Shown: positions 57,501 through 64,000 of the stretch, piece after piece | Numbering within the stretch: the stretch's first letter is position 1 | Layout: each line of letters starts with the position of its first letter | Source: Kazachstania africana CBS 2517 | Lineage: Eukaryota; Ascomycota; Saccharomycetes; Saccharomycetales; Saccharomycetaceae | Direction: 5' to 3' | Length of the DNA stretch: 64,000 nt | Assembly: GCF_000304475.1 (NCBI RefSeq) | Contig: NC_018944.1 | Location: 124,001-188,000, forward strand | The notes under the pieces: model-generated | What the model was told of the DNA's origin: nothing | Databases searched by the model: none | The model's input: the letters and a program-made list of their open reading frames with translations, nothing else | Position numbers and translations under genes: made by a program

Positions 57501-60180
57501 CACGATATTTAGCATCTTCCAAAGGCTTCTTTGCAAGTAACTTGTAGGAGTTATTCATTGCTCTGAACATTTTGTCATAGTATTCATTAAAAACTTTTTC
57601 GGCAGTCTCAATACCAAATGCTTGAGGACCTGCTTCAGTTTCACCTTGGACAACAATGGCAATTCTTGGTAACTTATGTTGCGGCAACATCCCCACATCG
57701 ACAAAGGCAGCCAATAAACTTTGACATTGAGTTCTTAAAGCCTTTAAATTTGGTACCAATTCTCTAAACACTGGTAAAGAATTAGGATTTAATAATTGTT
57801 CATTTATCTCAGTGGCAAAAATTTCTGCAACGAATGGTGGTAAATTTTCACTGTCGACATGATGTTCTAACCAGGACAAACAAAATTGCCTCAATATAAC
57901 CGCAGCTAACATTCTTGGTGTAGAGTATGGTAAATCCAAACAACGAACAAGAATATTACTCAAAAATGATTGTAGAGTAGATTCTTGAAATAATGATAAG
58001 GTTAAGCCGAATGCTTTTGCACCCATAATTCTTGTATTAATAATAGTTTCTGATCCCAACAATGTAATATCACCTGCAATCATTGGAGCATCAATGTTAA
58101 TACGTTCGGAATTTTTTGGTAATGGAATATCTGTTTCTGTAGTGGCCTCGGAAATGGATCTTTTCTTTTCTGGATGAAGTTGGTAATGTTGTGAAGGTTT
58201 TAAAATAAATTGTGATTCCATACTATAATTCTTACCATTTTCACCAATAGGGGTATTTAAAAGATGTAAAATTGGTTGTAAATGTTTACTAAAGACATGA
58301 TCTAATGACTTTTCAGTATGCTTTGATTTGTAGTGCTCTAATAATGAAGAATAAACATCAAATGATAGTTGAAGGATTTCGGGATTTTGTTCCAATAGAA
58401 TATTTTGGAAAACAAGTCTAAAGACTTTACCATTTAACCAATTTTTGGTGGTATCATCTTTAATGGATAAAAATGCATTTAATAAATTTAGTACAGCTTT
58501 TCTCACAGAAGAAATTGAATGACGTAAAAATGGGTACAATTTTGGTACTAGAGATTTGAATGACCATTCAGATGGGAATTTGAGAGCTTTACCTTTAAGA
58601 ATATCTAAAACTTCTTGATGCTGGCATAATTTTGCTAATAGATCCATTACAGATCCTACACTTGAAGAAAGATCATCATCTAATTGTGTTAATGAAGACC
58701 ATATCGTTGTAATGAGAATATCAATTTTATCTGGATCTAATCTAACAAATTCATTTGTTATTGGAGTTAGAATGGATGCAGCAACGGATTGAACATCATC
58801 ATCTGATTGACTCAAACCATATAGTACAATATTAACAACTCTTTCCAATAAATCATGTGTTAACAGAAATTCTGATTTAATACTTACAAAATATCGAATT
58901 CCTAATAATCCACCATGTGTTGCTTCCCAAATTTTATTGGGAAGTCCCGTAATTATTGGATCTTGTAATACTAACTGTTCTAATTTTTCAAAAATTTTGA
59001 GTGAAAGGTCATCATCTAAGTGAAGTAATATAGCCGCCATTGATTGTGCCACTGACTCTCTTACTGGAGCAACTACAGTGTCATAAATGTAATCACCAAA
59101 TCTATCAAGAGCAAAAACTGTCAGTAAATTAGTTGCTAGATCTTCTAAATTTTTCTTATTTCTAAGATCATTTTCTTCTCTAGATTTACCTTTCACCCTA
59201 CTTAAGCTTGATGCATGTTTTTTCATTAATTCTCTTAGACCCAATGCAGCACCATGCCTAATTTCCCATGATTCATTCGTTAAATTATTTAATAAAAGTT
59301 CATAAATACCTTGAAATTGCCATACGAGGCCTGCGACTTTTTCATGTTCTTCTAATATTGGTGCTGCCACAGTTTCTATCATAATTTTATTTCTATCTAC
59401 TTGTTCTGTAATTTCTAACTTAGGATTTACTAGTGGTGTAGCTTTATTATCATTCTGTTGTTGTTGTTGCTGCTGCTGCTGTAACAACGTTTTCGATATT
59501 GAACTTTCTGTTAAATCTACGGGTTTATTTGTTTGTGTTTTTGCCTGTATTTTCCTTTTACGTTTCGCCATTGCCAACATCCTCGCTGATTTCTTCGTAG
59601 TTAAGTCGTTATTATTATTATTATTATTATTATTTGATTGTTCTAATTTGAGTTGCTTATTTGGAGCTTCTGAAATCGTAGAAGGTGCTGAATCATTAAA
59701 ATCGTTGACACTTTGTGCTAATAATATTTTACCAGATTTGAACAGTTCGTTTAAATTCCATTGAGATAGACAATATAAAGATTTAGTATCTTGTAAAAGA
59801 TCAATGTCTGATTCTTTTAATTCTTCCAATTTTATTTTTAATTCATTTTCTAACTTAATTTTAGCATTTGTTTCATCATCATCTTCTGGTTTAATAGTAT
59901 TAGGTATATTAATTTCATTATTATCATCATCGTCCTGATTTGGATCCCAAAGTGGAGCATGTGATACAATTCCACCAACTGCCCTAGCCGCCGTGACTCG
60001 GGTTTCCCATTTCTTCGACATAAGAAAGGGATATACCCTCGACAGTAACGATAGTATATCTTCGGGATGCTGTTTGGCAAGATCCCCCATTTGGTCGGCG
60101 GCTACATTTCTAACAACTTGCGTAGACCCGGTCTCCAGTAGTATAACTTGTCTATCTAACCTAGAAACTTTTGAAGTCAT
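54580..60180 (-). CDS. MOT1: Mot1, Snf2-family remodeler that displaces TBP
   Basis: Swi2/Snf2 ATPase that removes TATA-binding protein from DNA in the nucleus. The 1866 aa (1867 in S. cerevisiae) have N-terminal HEAT repeats that grip TBP (starting MTSKVSRLDRQVILLETGST), a linker, and the ATPase at about residues 1270-1800. Motif I is CDDMGLGKTLQT (about 1302), motif II is DEGH (about 1407), motif V is TTKVGGLGLNLTGADTVIF, and motif VI is DRAHRLGQKK. The linker near residues 180-250 has a nine-Asn run, encoded by a pure ATT repeat on the plus strand, and a nine-Gln run. The 5' end faces RPS9. Confidence 0.97.
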   Translation of the reverse strand: MTSKVSRLDRQVILLETGSTQVVRNVAADQMGDLAKQHPEDILSLLSRVYPFLMSKKWETRVTAARAVGGIVSHAPLWDPNQDDDDNNEINIPNTIKPEDDDETNAKIKLENELKIKLEELKESDIDLLQDTKSLYCLSQWNLNELFKSGKILLAQSVNDFNDSAPSTISEAPNKQLKLEQSNNNNNNNNNDLTTKKSARMLAMAKRKRKIQAKTQTNKPVDLTESSISKTLLQQQQQQQQQNDNKATPLVNPKLEITEQVDRNKIMIETVAAPILEEHEKVAGLVWQFQGIYELLLNNLTNESWEIRHGAALGLRELMKKHASSLSRVKGKSREENDLRNKKNLEDLATNLLTVFALDRFGDYIYDTVVAPVRESVAQSMAAILLHLDDDLSLKIFEKLEQLVLQDPIITGLPNKIWEATHGGLLGIRYFVSIKSEFLLTHDLLERVVNIVLYGLSQSDDDVQSVAASILTPITNEFVRLDPDKIDILITTIWSSLTQLDDDLSSSVGSVMDLLAKLCQHQEVLDILKGKALKFPSEWSFKSLVPKLYPFLRHSISSVRKAVLNLLNAFLSIKDDTTKNWLNGKVFRLVFQNILLEQNPEILQLSFDVYSSLLEHYKSKHTEKSLDHVFSKHLQPILHLLNTPIGENGKNYSMESQFILKPSQHYQLHPEKKRSISEATTETDIPLPKNSERINIDAPMIAGDITLLGSETIINTRIMGAKAFGLTLSLFQESTLQSFLSNILVRCLDLPYSTPRMLAAVILRQFCLSWLEHHVDSENLPPFVAEIFATEINEQLLNPNSLPVFRELVPNLKALRTQCQSLLAAFVDVGMLPQHKLPRIAIVVQGETEAGPQAFGIETAEKVFNEYYDKMFRAMNNSYKLLAKKPLEDAKYRVYMAINAAKEASRARTGSIMANYAAASLLFSGVPSKLNPTIRSLMDSVKEEKNEKLQQMAGESLIHLVKELLKTNKVNAANKIIKNLCGFLCVDTSEVPDFSANAEHKDIILTLIKEVNALTAQEDVALRKMTEDAKLKRKGGLYTLGKLFEAFGDVALSEIPQVKSLLFDPLNNIENLKKDDEGAFDNTIGQSIVDALGILRALFPFMREEICDNEIVPHFSTILTFLKSELSVLRYSAARTFATLAKISHVKVMPFIIREILPLMNNAGSTVERQSATELVYHLSLAMGTDILPYVIFLIVPLLGRMSDSNQDVRNLATTTFASIIKLVPLEEGIADPEGLPEDLMTGRERERDFIQQMMDPSKAKPFKLPVAIKATLRKYQQEGINWLAFLNKYQLHGILCDDMGLGKTLQTICVIASDQYLRQEDYKNTKSVETRPLPSLIICPPSLTGHWENEFEQYSPFLKTIVYAGGPSSRIPLRDKLDSADIVITSYDVTRHDLNVLVKYDYNYCVLDEGHIIKNAQSKLAKAVKQIHANHRLILTGTPIQNNVVELWSLFDFLMPGFLGTEKMFQERFAKPIAASRNSKTSSKEQEAGALALEALHKQVLPFMLRRLKEDVLSDLPPKIIQDYYCELSDLQKQLYEDFAKKQKTVVEKDIDNTEEADEGKQHIFQALQYMRKLCNHPALILSPDHPQLRQVEQYLKQANLELHDVVNAPKLNALRTLLFECGIGEEDMDKRSESQYLTGQTVISQHRALIFCQLKDMLDMVENDLFKKYMPSVTYMRLDGGVDPRDRQKVVRRFNEDPSIDCLLLTTKVGGLGLNLTGADTVIFVEHDWNPMNDLQAMDRAHRLGQKKVVNVYRIITKGTLEEKIMGLQKFKMNIASTVVNQQNSGLTSMDTHQLLDLFDTDNVTAQENEKTPQPAKSTGLEDVANETGLSGKAKEALGELKELWDSSQYEEEYNLDNFIKTLR
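59609..59633. repeat. (ATT)n trinucleotide run coding for Asn in Mot1
   Basis: A pure AAT (minus-strand) run encodes the poly-Asn tract of Mot1. A CAA/CAG run coding poly-Gln lies at 59456-59482. Both are in the linker between HEAT repeats, where length change is tolerated. Confidence 0.85.
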
Positions 60181-61131
60181 ATTTTTTGTCTAATAATTTA
60201 AAACCAAATTGAATTTTTGTGGTTCTTTATATATGTATATAATCTGAACCCTTAAAATTTTTTAACCGCCGAGGTATGCTTATGCGTGTTTGTGTGTTTT
60301 TTTTGTCACCTAAATAAATTGCCCGTTTTTGTGGCACAAAAAAACCATTTTTACTAGGAGTGAAGAGATTCCTTTTTTATATATATAACAAATTTTAAAG
60401 GGCGGCTTCGGTAGAGAGACCAAAAAAAAAACAAGACAAAAAAATTGCTACACTTAAGAAAATTTTATACGCATCTTTTTCTGACGCTTTCGAAGTAAAC
60501 AAAAAAAAAAAATTGTATTAGAAAATTCACTGCTGCGATTCGTGTAAACTGATATCAATGATAGCTAGAAAATTCAATTTCGCTTGGCTTGGCTTTCTCA
60601 TTTTTATTGAAATGGAGGAGGCGGCGGCAAAAAGTATAATTTTTTTCGCGATTTTAGTAGCCTACAGTTTCCCCGTTCGAATGACAGATACTTAGAAAAT
60701 CTACCACATTTTTTTTTTCTTCTTGTTTGTGCAAACAACTAGAAATTGAGATTGCCCCTCCTATTGTAAGCTAATTTTCATCATCTTGCATATAGCGATT
60801 ACTATAACTCCACTGCAGGGCCCAAAACACGGCACGTATAAATGATTCTCACTACTATTTCTACGGGTAAAATATTTTTCTCAAGTTTGACTGTTACATC
60901 CGTACATTATGTGAACATCCTCACATCTAATTGAAAAAATGTCTCCCATTTTTTTTTAATTTTTCCACTAAAAAATATAACATTGATCTGTCGCGTAGTT
61001 TCTTCGCATGAACTAAATTCATATGTCTTCGAGAAATTTTTCATTGAATTACATATATCGAGAACGCAACTTTTAATTCATTACTATTGATCACTTATAG
61101 AAAACCAAACTAAAATAGAATCATATAAACA
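60181..61131. other. Divergent MOT1/RPS9 promoter region
   Basis: About 950 bp, rich in poly-A/T runs (for example near 60298-60306, 60421-60431 and 60951-60959). The Rap1-type pair of RPS9 (listed) is the main recognised element. No gene is seen. Confidence 0.7.
60896..60926 (+). promoter_or_regulatory. Tandem Rap1 sites of RPS9
   Basis: ACATCCGTACATT (60896-60908) fits the UAS-rpg/HOMOL1 Rap1 consensus, and AACATCCTCACAT (60914-60926) is a second, weaker copy in the same orientation. Start-to-start spacing is 18 bp. They lie about 205-235 bp before the ATG, followed by a T-rich stretch, the usual ribosomal-protein promoter layout. Confidence 0.75.
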
Positions 61132-62085
61132 ATGCCAAGTATGTCTTCCAATTATGAAGTAATCAAACATAGTCAGCTATATGTTGTCTATGGAGGATCG
61201 GGTCCTCATAAATATTATATTTGAAAAAGAATGATTCATTGAATATTTTTCTTTTTCATTTCTGTAACTAAGATACACTATGCCTACACACTGAATTCCC
61301 GACACTTCAGGTGGAGACGTTCTTAGTTTTGACAGAAGGGAAGATTGCTTATTATCAATCTTCTTTTTCTGCAGAAGTGAAACTATCTTCGTGTGCACCT
61401 CTTCCTCTGTGAGGACCTCACGGTATATTCATCTTTGTCTCTTCTATTCTCTTATAATATCTATGTACAGGGCTTTGATCGTAATCTATGTGTTTCACAA
61501 TGACTAACATTATCTTTAGGAGCCCCAAGAACTTACTCAAAAACGTACTCTACTCCAAAGAGACCATATGAGTCCTCTCGTCTTGACGCTGAATTAAAAT
61601 TAGCTGGTGAATTCGGTTTAAAGAATAAGAGAGAAATTTACAGAATTTCTTTCCAATTATCTAAGATTCGTCGTGCTGCCAGAGATCTTTTAACTAGAGA
61701 TGAAAAGGATCCAAAGAGGTTATTCGAAGGTAACGCTTTAATCAGAAGATTAGTTAGAGTCGGTGTTTTATCGGAAGACAAGAAGAAATTAGATTATGTT
61801 TTAGCTTTAAAGATTGAAGATTTCTTGGAAAGAAGATTACAAACTCAAGTTTACAAATTAGGCTTAGCCAAATCTATTCATCACGCTAGAGTTTTAATTA
61901 CCCAAAGACACATTGCTGTCGGTAAGCAAATCGTCACCATCCCATCTTTCATGGTTAGATTAGACTCCGAAAAGCACATTGACTTCGCTTCCACTTCTCC
62001 ATTTGGTGGTGCTAGACCAGGTAGAGTTGCCAGAAAGAACTCTGGTAAGAACTCGGAAGAAGGTGAAGCTGTTGATGAAGAATAA
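61132..62085 (+). CDS. RPS9: 40S ribosomal protein uS4 (RPS9), two exons
   Basis: Small-subunit ribosomal protein uS4, which binds 18S rRNA early in assembly and affects decoding accuracy. Exon 1 is only ATGCCAA (61132-61138); exon 2 is 61520-62085. Joined, they encode 190 aa starting [20 protein letters not shown], matching S. cerevisiae Rps9 (195-197 aa), where the intron also sits after seven bases. The S4 RNA-binding domain is around residues 105-155 ([20 protein letters not shown]). The C-terminus is acidic (EEGEAVDEE). Codon bias is strong. S. cerevisiae has RPS9A and RPS9B; the MOT1-RPS9-RPL21 order matches RPS9A. Confidence 0.97.
61139..61519 (+). other. RPS9 intron
   Basis: A 381-nt intron with donor GTATGT at 61139 and acceptor TTTAG ending at 61519. 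The best branch point is TGACTAAC (61501-61508), with G in place of T at the first base of TACTAAC, only about 12 nt from the acceptor. No open snoRNA-like structure is obvious inside. Confidence 0.92.
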
Positions 62086-62262
62086 ATGGTAACAACTTAA
62101 TGACAACAGAAAAGCATCTTATTTCTTTATATCCGGGACTGTAACATATATAATTTTTTCGTAATGGTTTAATACTCAATTTTCATCTATTACTTCGTTT
62201 GTATGAATCCCGTTAGTGGAGTTACGTAGAGAACCCTTCTGAATTTTCGTTTGACTGTTAAG

Positions 62263-62290
62263 ACCCACACACAATTAAAACACCCTTACC
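62263..62290 (+). promoter_or_regulatory. Tandem Rap1-type sites of RPL21
   Basis: ACCCACACAC (62263-62272) and ACACCCTTACC (62280-62290) lie in the same orientation as the gene, about 440-470 bp before the ATG, and a T-run follows. The first word is identical to the one upstream of RPS6. Confidence 0.5.
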
Positions 62291-62518
62291 ACACATTTGG
62301 AAAGGTATTTTTTTTTTGTCAAAGAGACGAACAATTTGGTTGAAAAATTTAAAAATCATGCGAATTCTTGTACTCCGAACTTGTAATTGTCGCATCGTCT
62401 GCCTAGCATTAGACAGAACATTAGGCAGAATCTCGATACCAACTTCCGCCTACTTCGTCCAATCACAGAACGGTCGCTTAGCGAAACTGAAGACCCCAGC
62501 TGCCTACTCGATGGCGTT

Positions 62519-62546
62519 GGGCTCAACCCACAGCTGGGTTGAGCCC
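62519..62546. repeat. Perfect 12-bp inverted repeat (hairpin) upstream of RPL21
   Basis: GGGCTCAACCCA (62519-62530), a CAGC loop (62531-62534) and TGGGTTGAGCCC (62535-62546) form a perfect GC-rich stem. It is about 190 bp before the RPL21 ATG. It is not followed by a T-run, so it is not a Pol III or bacterial-type terminator. Confidence 0.9.
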
Positions 62547-62731
62547 GTGTCAATTCACCGGAGACCATCCACCTCACATTGTATTCTCACCGCACAGTGC
62601 TATCCTACAGTAAGTGACTGCGAAGCTGGCCAATGCATCTTTGGCTGTAGAAGTACATAAGATATTAAAGGAATTAATCTCTAATTCGAGGTATAGGCTT
62701 TAAGCAGACCATACAAGAACTATAGACAAAA

Positions 62732-63572
62732 ATGGGTAAATCGTATGTAACACAATGGGAAATTTGGATTTGAACAAATGAATGAATTTAAGTCACATTG
62801 ATAGATGAAATTATAACTGTCCATCTAAAAACTGAAACGATATCCATATGAATTTGGGCCCAATTTAACCAGAATACCTGTGACATGAGTTGGTCATAGA
62901 ACAAGACCCGTAGTTCGAATTACTGTTCCGTCGCATTGCAGACCTGGGAAGATTAGGTGATAGATGCAAATCCACTCCGGCGTTGAGTTTATGATTGCTA
63001 TGAGGGCATCATTTGTTTCCAAAATGTCATTTGATATAAACAGTTTTACTAACAATATTGAAACAATAATCCCTACGATTATGATTTCCTTTTAATTTAG
63101 TCACGGTTACAGATCTCGTACACGTTACATGTTCCAACGTGACTTTAGAAAGCACGGTGCCATTGCCTTATCTACCTACTTAAAGGTCTACAAGGTTGGT
63201 GACATCGTCGATATCAAGGCCAATGGTTCTATCCAAAAGGGTATGCCACACAAGTTCTACCAAGGTAAAACCGGGGTTGTTTACAACGTCACCAAGTCTT
63301 CCGTCGGTGTTATTGTTAACAAGATGGTCGGTAACAGATACTTAGAAAAGAGATTGAACTTAAGAGTTGAACACGTTAAGCACTCCAAGTGTAGAACTGA
63401 GTTCTTAGAAAGAGTTAAGTCTAACGCTGCTAAGAGAGCTGAAGCCAAGGCTCAAGGTGTCGCTGTTCAATTAAAGAGACAACCAGCTCAACCAAGAGAA
63501 GCCCGTGTCGTTTCTACTGAAGGTAATGTTCCACAAACTTTAGCTCCAGTTCCATACGAAACCTTCATTTAA
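62732..63572 (+). CDS. RPL21: 60S ribosomal protein eL21 (RPL21), two exons
   Basis: Large-subunit ribosomal protein eL21. Exon 1 is ATGGGTAAATC (62732-62742) and exon 2 is 63101-63572. The joined product has 160 aa, the S. cerevisiae length, and starts [19 protein letters not shown]. The KOW-like core [20 protein letters not shown] and the C-terminus [11 protein letters not shown] are conserved. The intron is at the same place as in S. cerevisiae RPL21A/B. Codon bias is strong. It follows RPS9 and faces ATP4, the YPL081W-YPL079W-YPL078C order. Confidence 0.97.
62743..63100 (+). other. RPL21 intron
   Basis: A 358-nt intron with donor GTATGT at 62743, a perfect branch point TACTAAC at 63047-63053, and acceptor TTTAG ending at 63100. 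The branch A is 48 nt from the acceptor. Confidence 0.96.
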
Positions 63573-63635
63573 TCTATTTGGTATTTTTACCATCTACCTT
63601 ATATATTAATATGTACAATCCTCAATAATATCATT

Positions 63636-63646
63636 TAAATATAAAA
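63636..63646 (-). other. Candidate ARS consensus sequence
   Basis: TAAATATAAAA is an 11/11 match to the reverse of WTTTAYRTTTW. It lies in the AT-rich convergent spacer between RPL21 and ATP4, a favoured place for yeast origins. A bare match is common in AT-rich DNA and proves nothing alone. Confidence 0.2.
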
Positions 63647-63839
63647 GTCTTGTATGACGTTGGAAGTGTATTCGAATGCTCACATCCGATAAGCTGTTGC
63701 TGGTTGATTGTCGTGTATTCAACATGTCGTAACATGCTGCATATCTTAACGAACAGAATTATAAAGGGAACATTATTATTTACTTTTTAAGAATATCTAC
63801 TACATTTTGTTCAATAACTGTACTGGGTACCGAACGTTT

Positions 63840-64000
63840 CTATTTCAATTCAGCAAGCAATTTCTCTACTTCTGTTATGGATTGTTGCAATACTTTATCT
63901 TGAAATTTGGGATTAGACAACTCTCCTTGAACCTTCTTGATAATAGTCTCTGCCATTTGCTTCTGTTGCATTTGACGTAGCGATGCCTCATATCTTACCC
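63840..64000 (-). CDS. ATP4: ATP synthase peripheral stalk subunit b (ATP4), C-terminal part
   Basis: The window edge cuts this gene; only the last 52 codons and the TAG stop are visible. The tail VRYEASLRQMQQKQMAETII and then SNPKFQDKVLQQSITEVEK matches the C-terminus of S. cerevisiae Atp4, the subunit b stalk helix that holds the F1 head of mitochondrial ATP synthase. It is convergent with RPL21, as YPL078C is in S. cerevisiae. INA17, an assembly factor for the same stalk, lies 33 kb to the left. Confidence 0.95.
   Translation of the reverse strand, partial: VRYEASLRQMQQKQMAETIIKKVQGELSNPKFQDKVLQQSITEVEKLLAELK

Larger units (their letters stand above)
62086..62731. other. RPS9-RPL21 spacer (RPL21 promoter)
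   Basis: About 645 bp holding two Rap1-type words, a T-run (62306-62317) and a perfect hairpin (62519-62546), all listed or described. A frame over 62316-62660 has no recognisable product and crosses the hairpin. Confidence 0.65.

Noticed and set aside
62519..62546. Hairpin as a transcription terminator
   Set aside because: No T-run follows, and RNA polymerase II does not use such terminators.
62880..62945. tRNA-like B box (GTTCGAAT) in the RPL21 intron
   Set aside because: The T-stem does not pair well and there is no matching A box, D-arm or acceptor stem.
1..64000. CRISPR, phage, toxin-antitoxin or biosynthetic cluster
   Set aside because: All long frames are recognisable yeast housekeeping genes; no repeat-spacer array, phage gene or clustered accessory pathway is present.

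Overview
This window is budding-yeast chromosomal DNA from the family Saccharomycetaceae. It holds 33 protein-coding genes (one cut by the right edge) and one initiator tRNA gene. Nearly every protein aligns end to end with a Saccharomyces cerevisiae protein. Introns are few, with GTATGT donors and TACTAAC-like branch points. Genes are packed on both strands with AT-rich spacers. I could not name the species. The gene content fits a lineage that went through the yeast whole-genome duplication: neighbours that S. cerevisiae keeps on two sister chromosome arms are interleaved here, and many expected neighbours are missing (for example SNU13, GEF1, GDE1, SSE1, SYH1, MGR2, NOG1, BRO1, SEN54).

Layout. 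Positions 1-16904 match the paired YEL/YJR region: BUD16, tRNA-iMet, VMA3, NUP85, URB2, a large conserved protein of unknown function, RIP1 and a YEL023C-type alpha/beta hydrolase. Positions 17943-64000 match the paired YPL/YBR region: CAR1, YPL109C (CQD1), ARL1, YPL108W, YPL107W, MSD1, FMP30, ELP4, ATG21, INA17, MSY1, PNG1, SEC62, SSU1, GLR1, RPS6, RLM1, YDC1, ELP3, SEC16, PCH2, MOT1, RPS9, RPL21 and the end of ATP4. The join between the two blocks lies in an unusually GC-rich 1-kb spacer upstream of CAR1.

Functions. Most are housekeeping genes: mitochondrial respiration and translation (RIP1, MSD1, MSY1, INA17, ATP4, FMP30, YPL109C, YPL107W), cytosolic ribosome (RPS6, RPS9, RPL21, URB2), Elongator (ELP3, ELP4), secretion (SEC16, SEC62, ARL1), nuclear pore (NUP85), V-ATPase (VMA3), redox and sulfite handling (GLR1, SSU1), transcription (MOT1, RLM1) and meiosis (PCH2).

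Gene structures worked out by hand: RPS9 and RPL21 each have a tiny first exon, PCH2 has an intron close to its 3' end, and RPS6 has lost its intron at the exact exon junction. Several start codons were moved inward to the first real ATG (BUD16, NUP85, FMP30, ELP4, INA17, YDC1, ELP3, PCH2).

I found no CRISPR array, defence island, toxin, virus or intact transposon, and no obvious new multi-gene system. The items most worth a second look are the regulatory motifs (PAC boxes at ELP3, ELP4 and YPL108W; Rap1 pairs; URS1 at PCH2), two phased minisatellites upstream of SSU1, a perfect hairpin upstream of RPL21, a possible tRNA-linked solo LTR, repeated short motifs in Sec16, and a much-shortened Rlm1.
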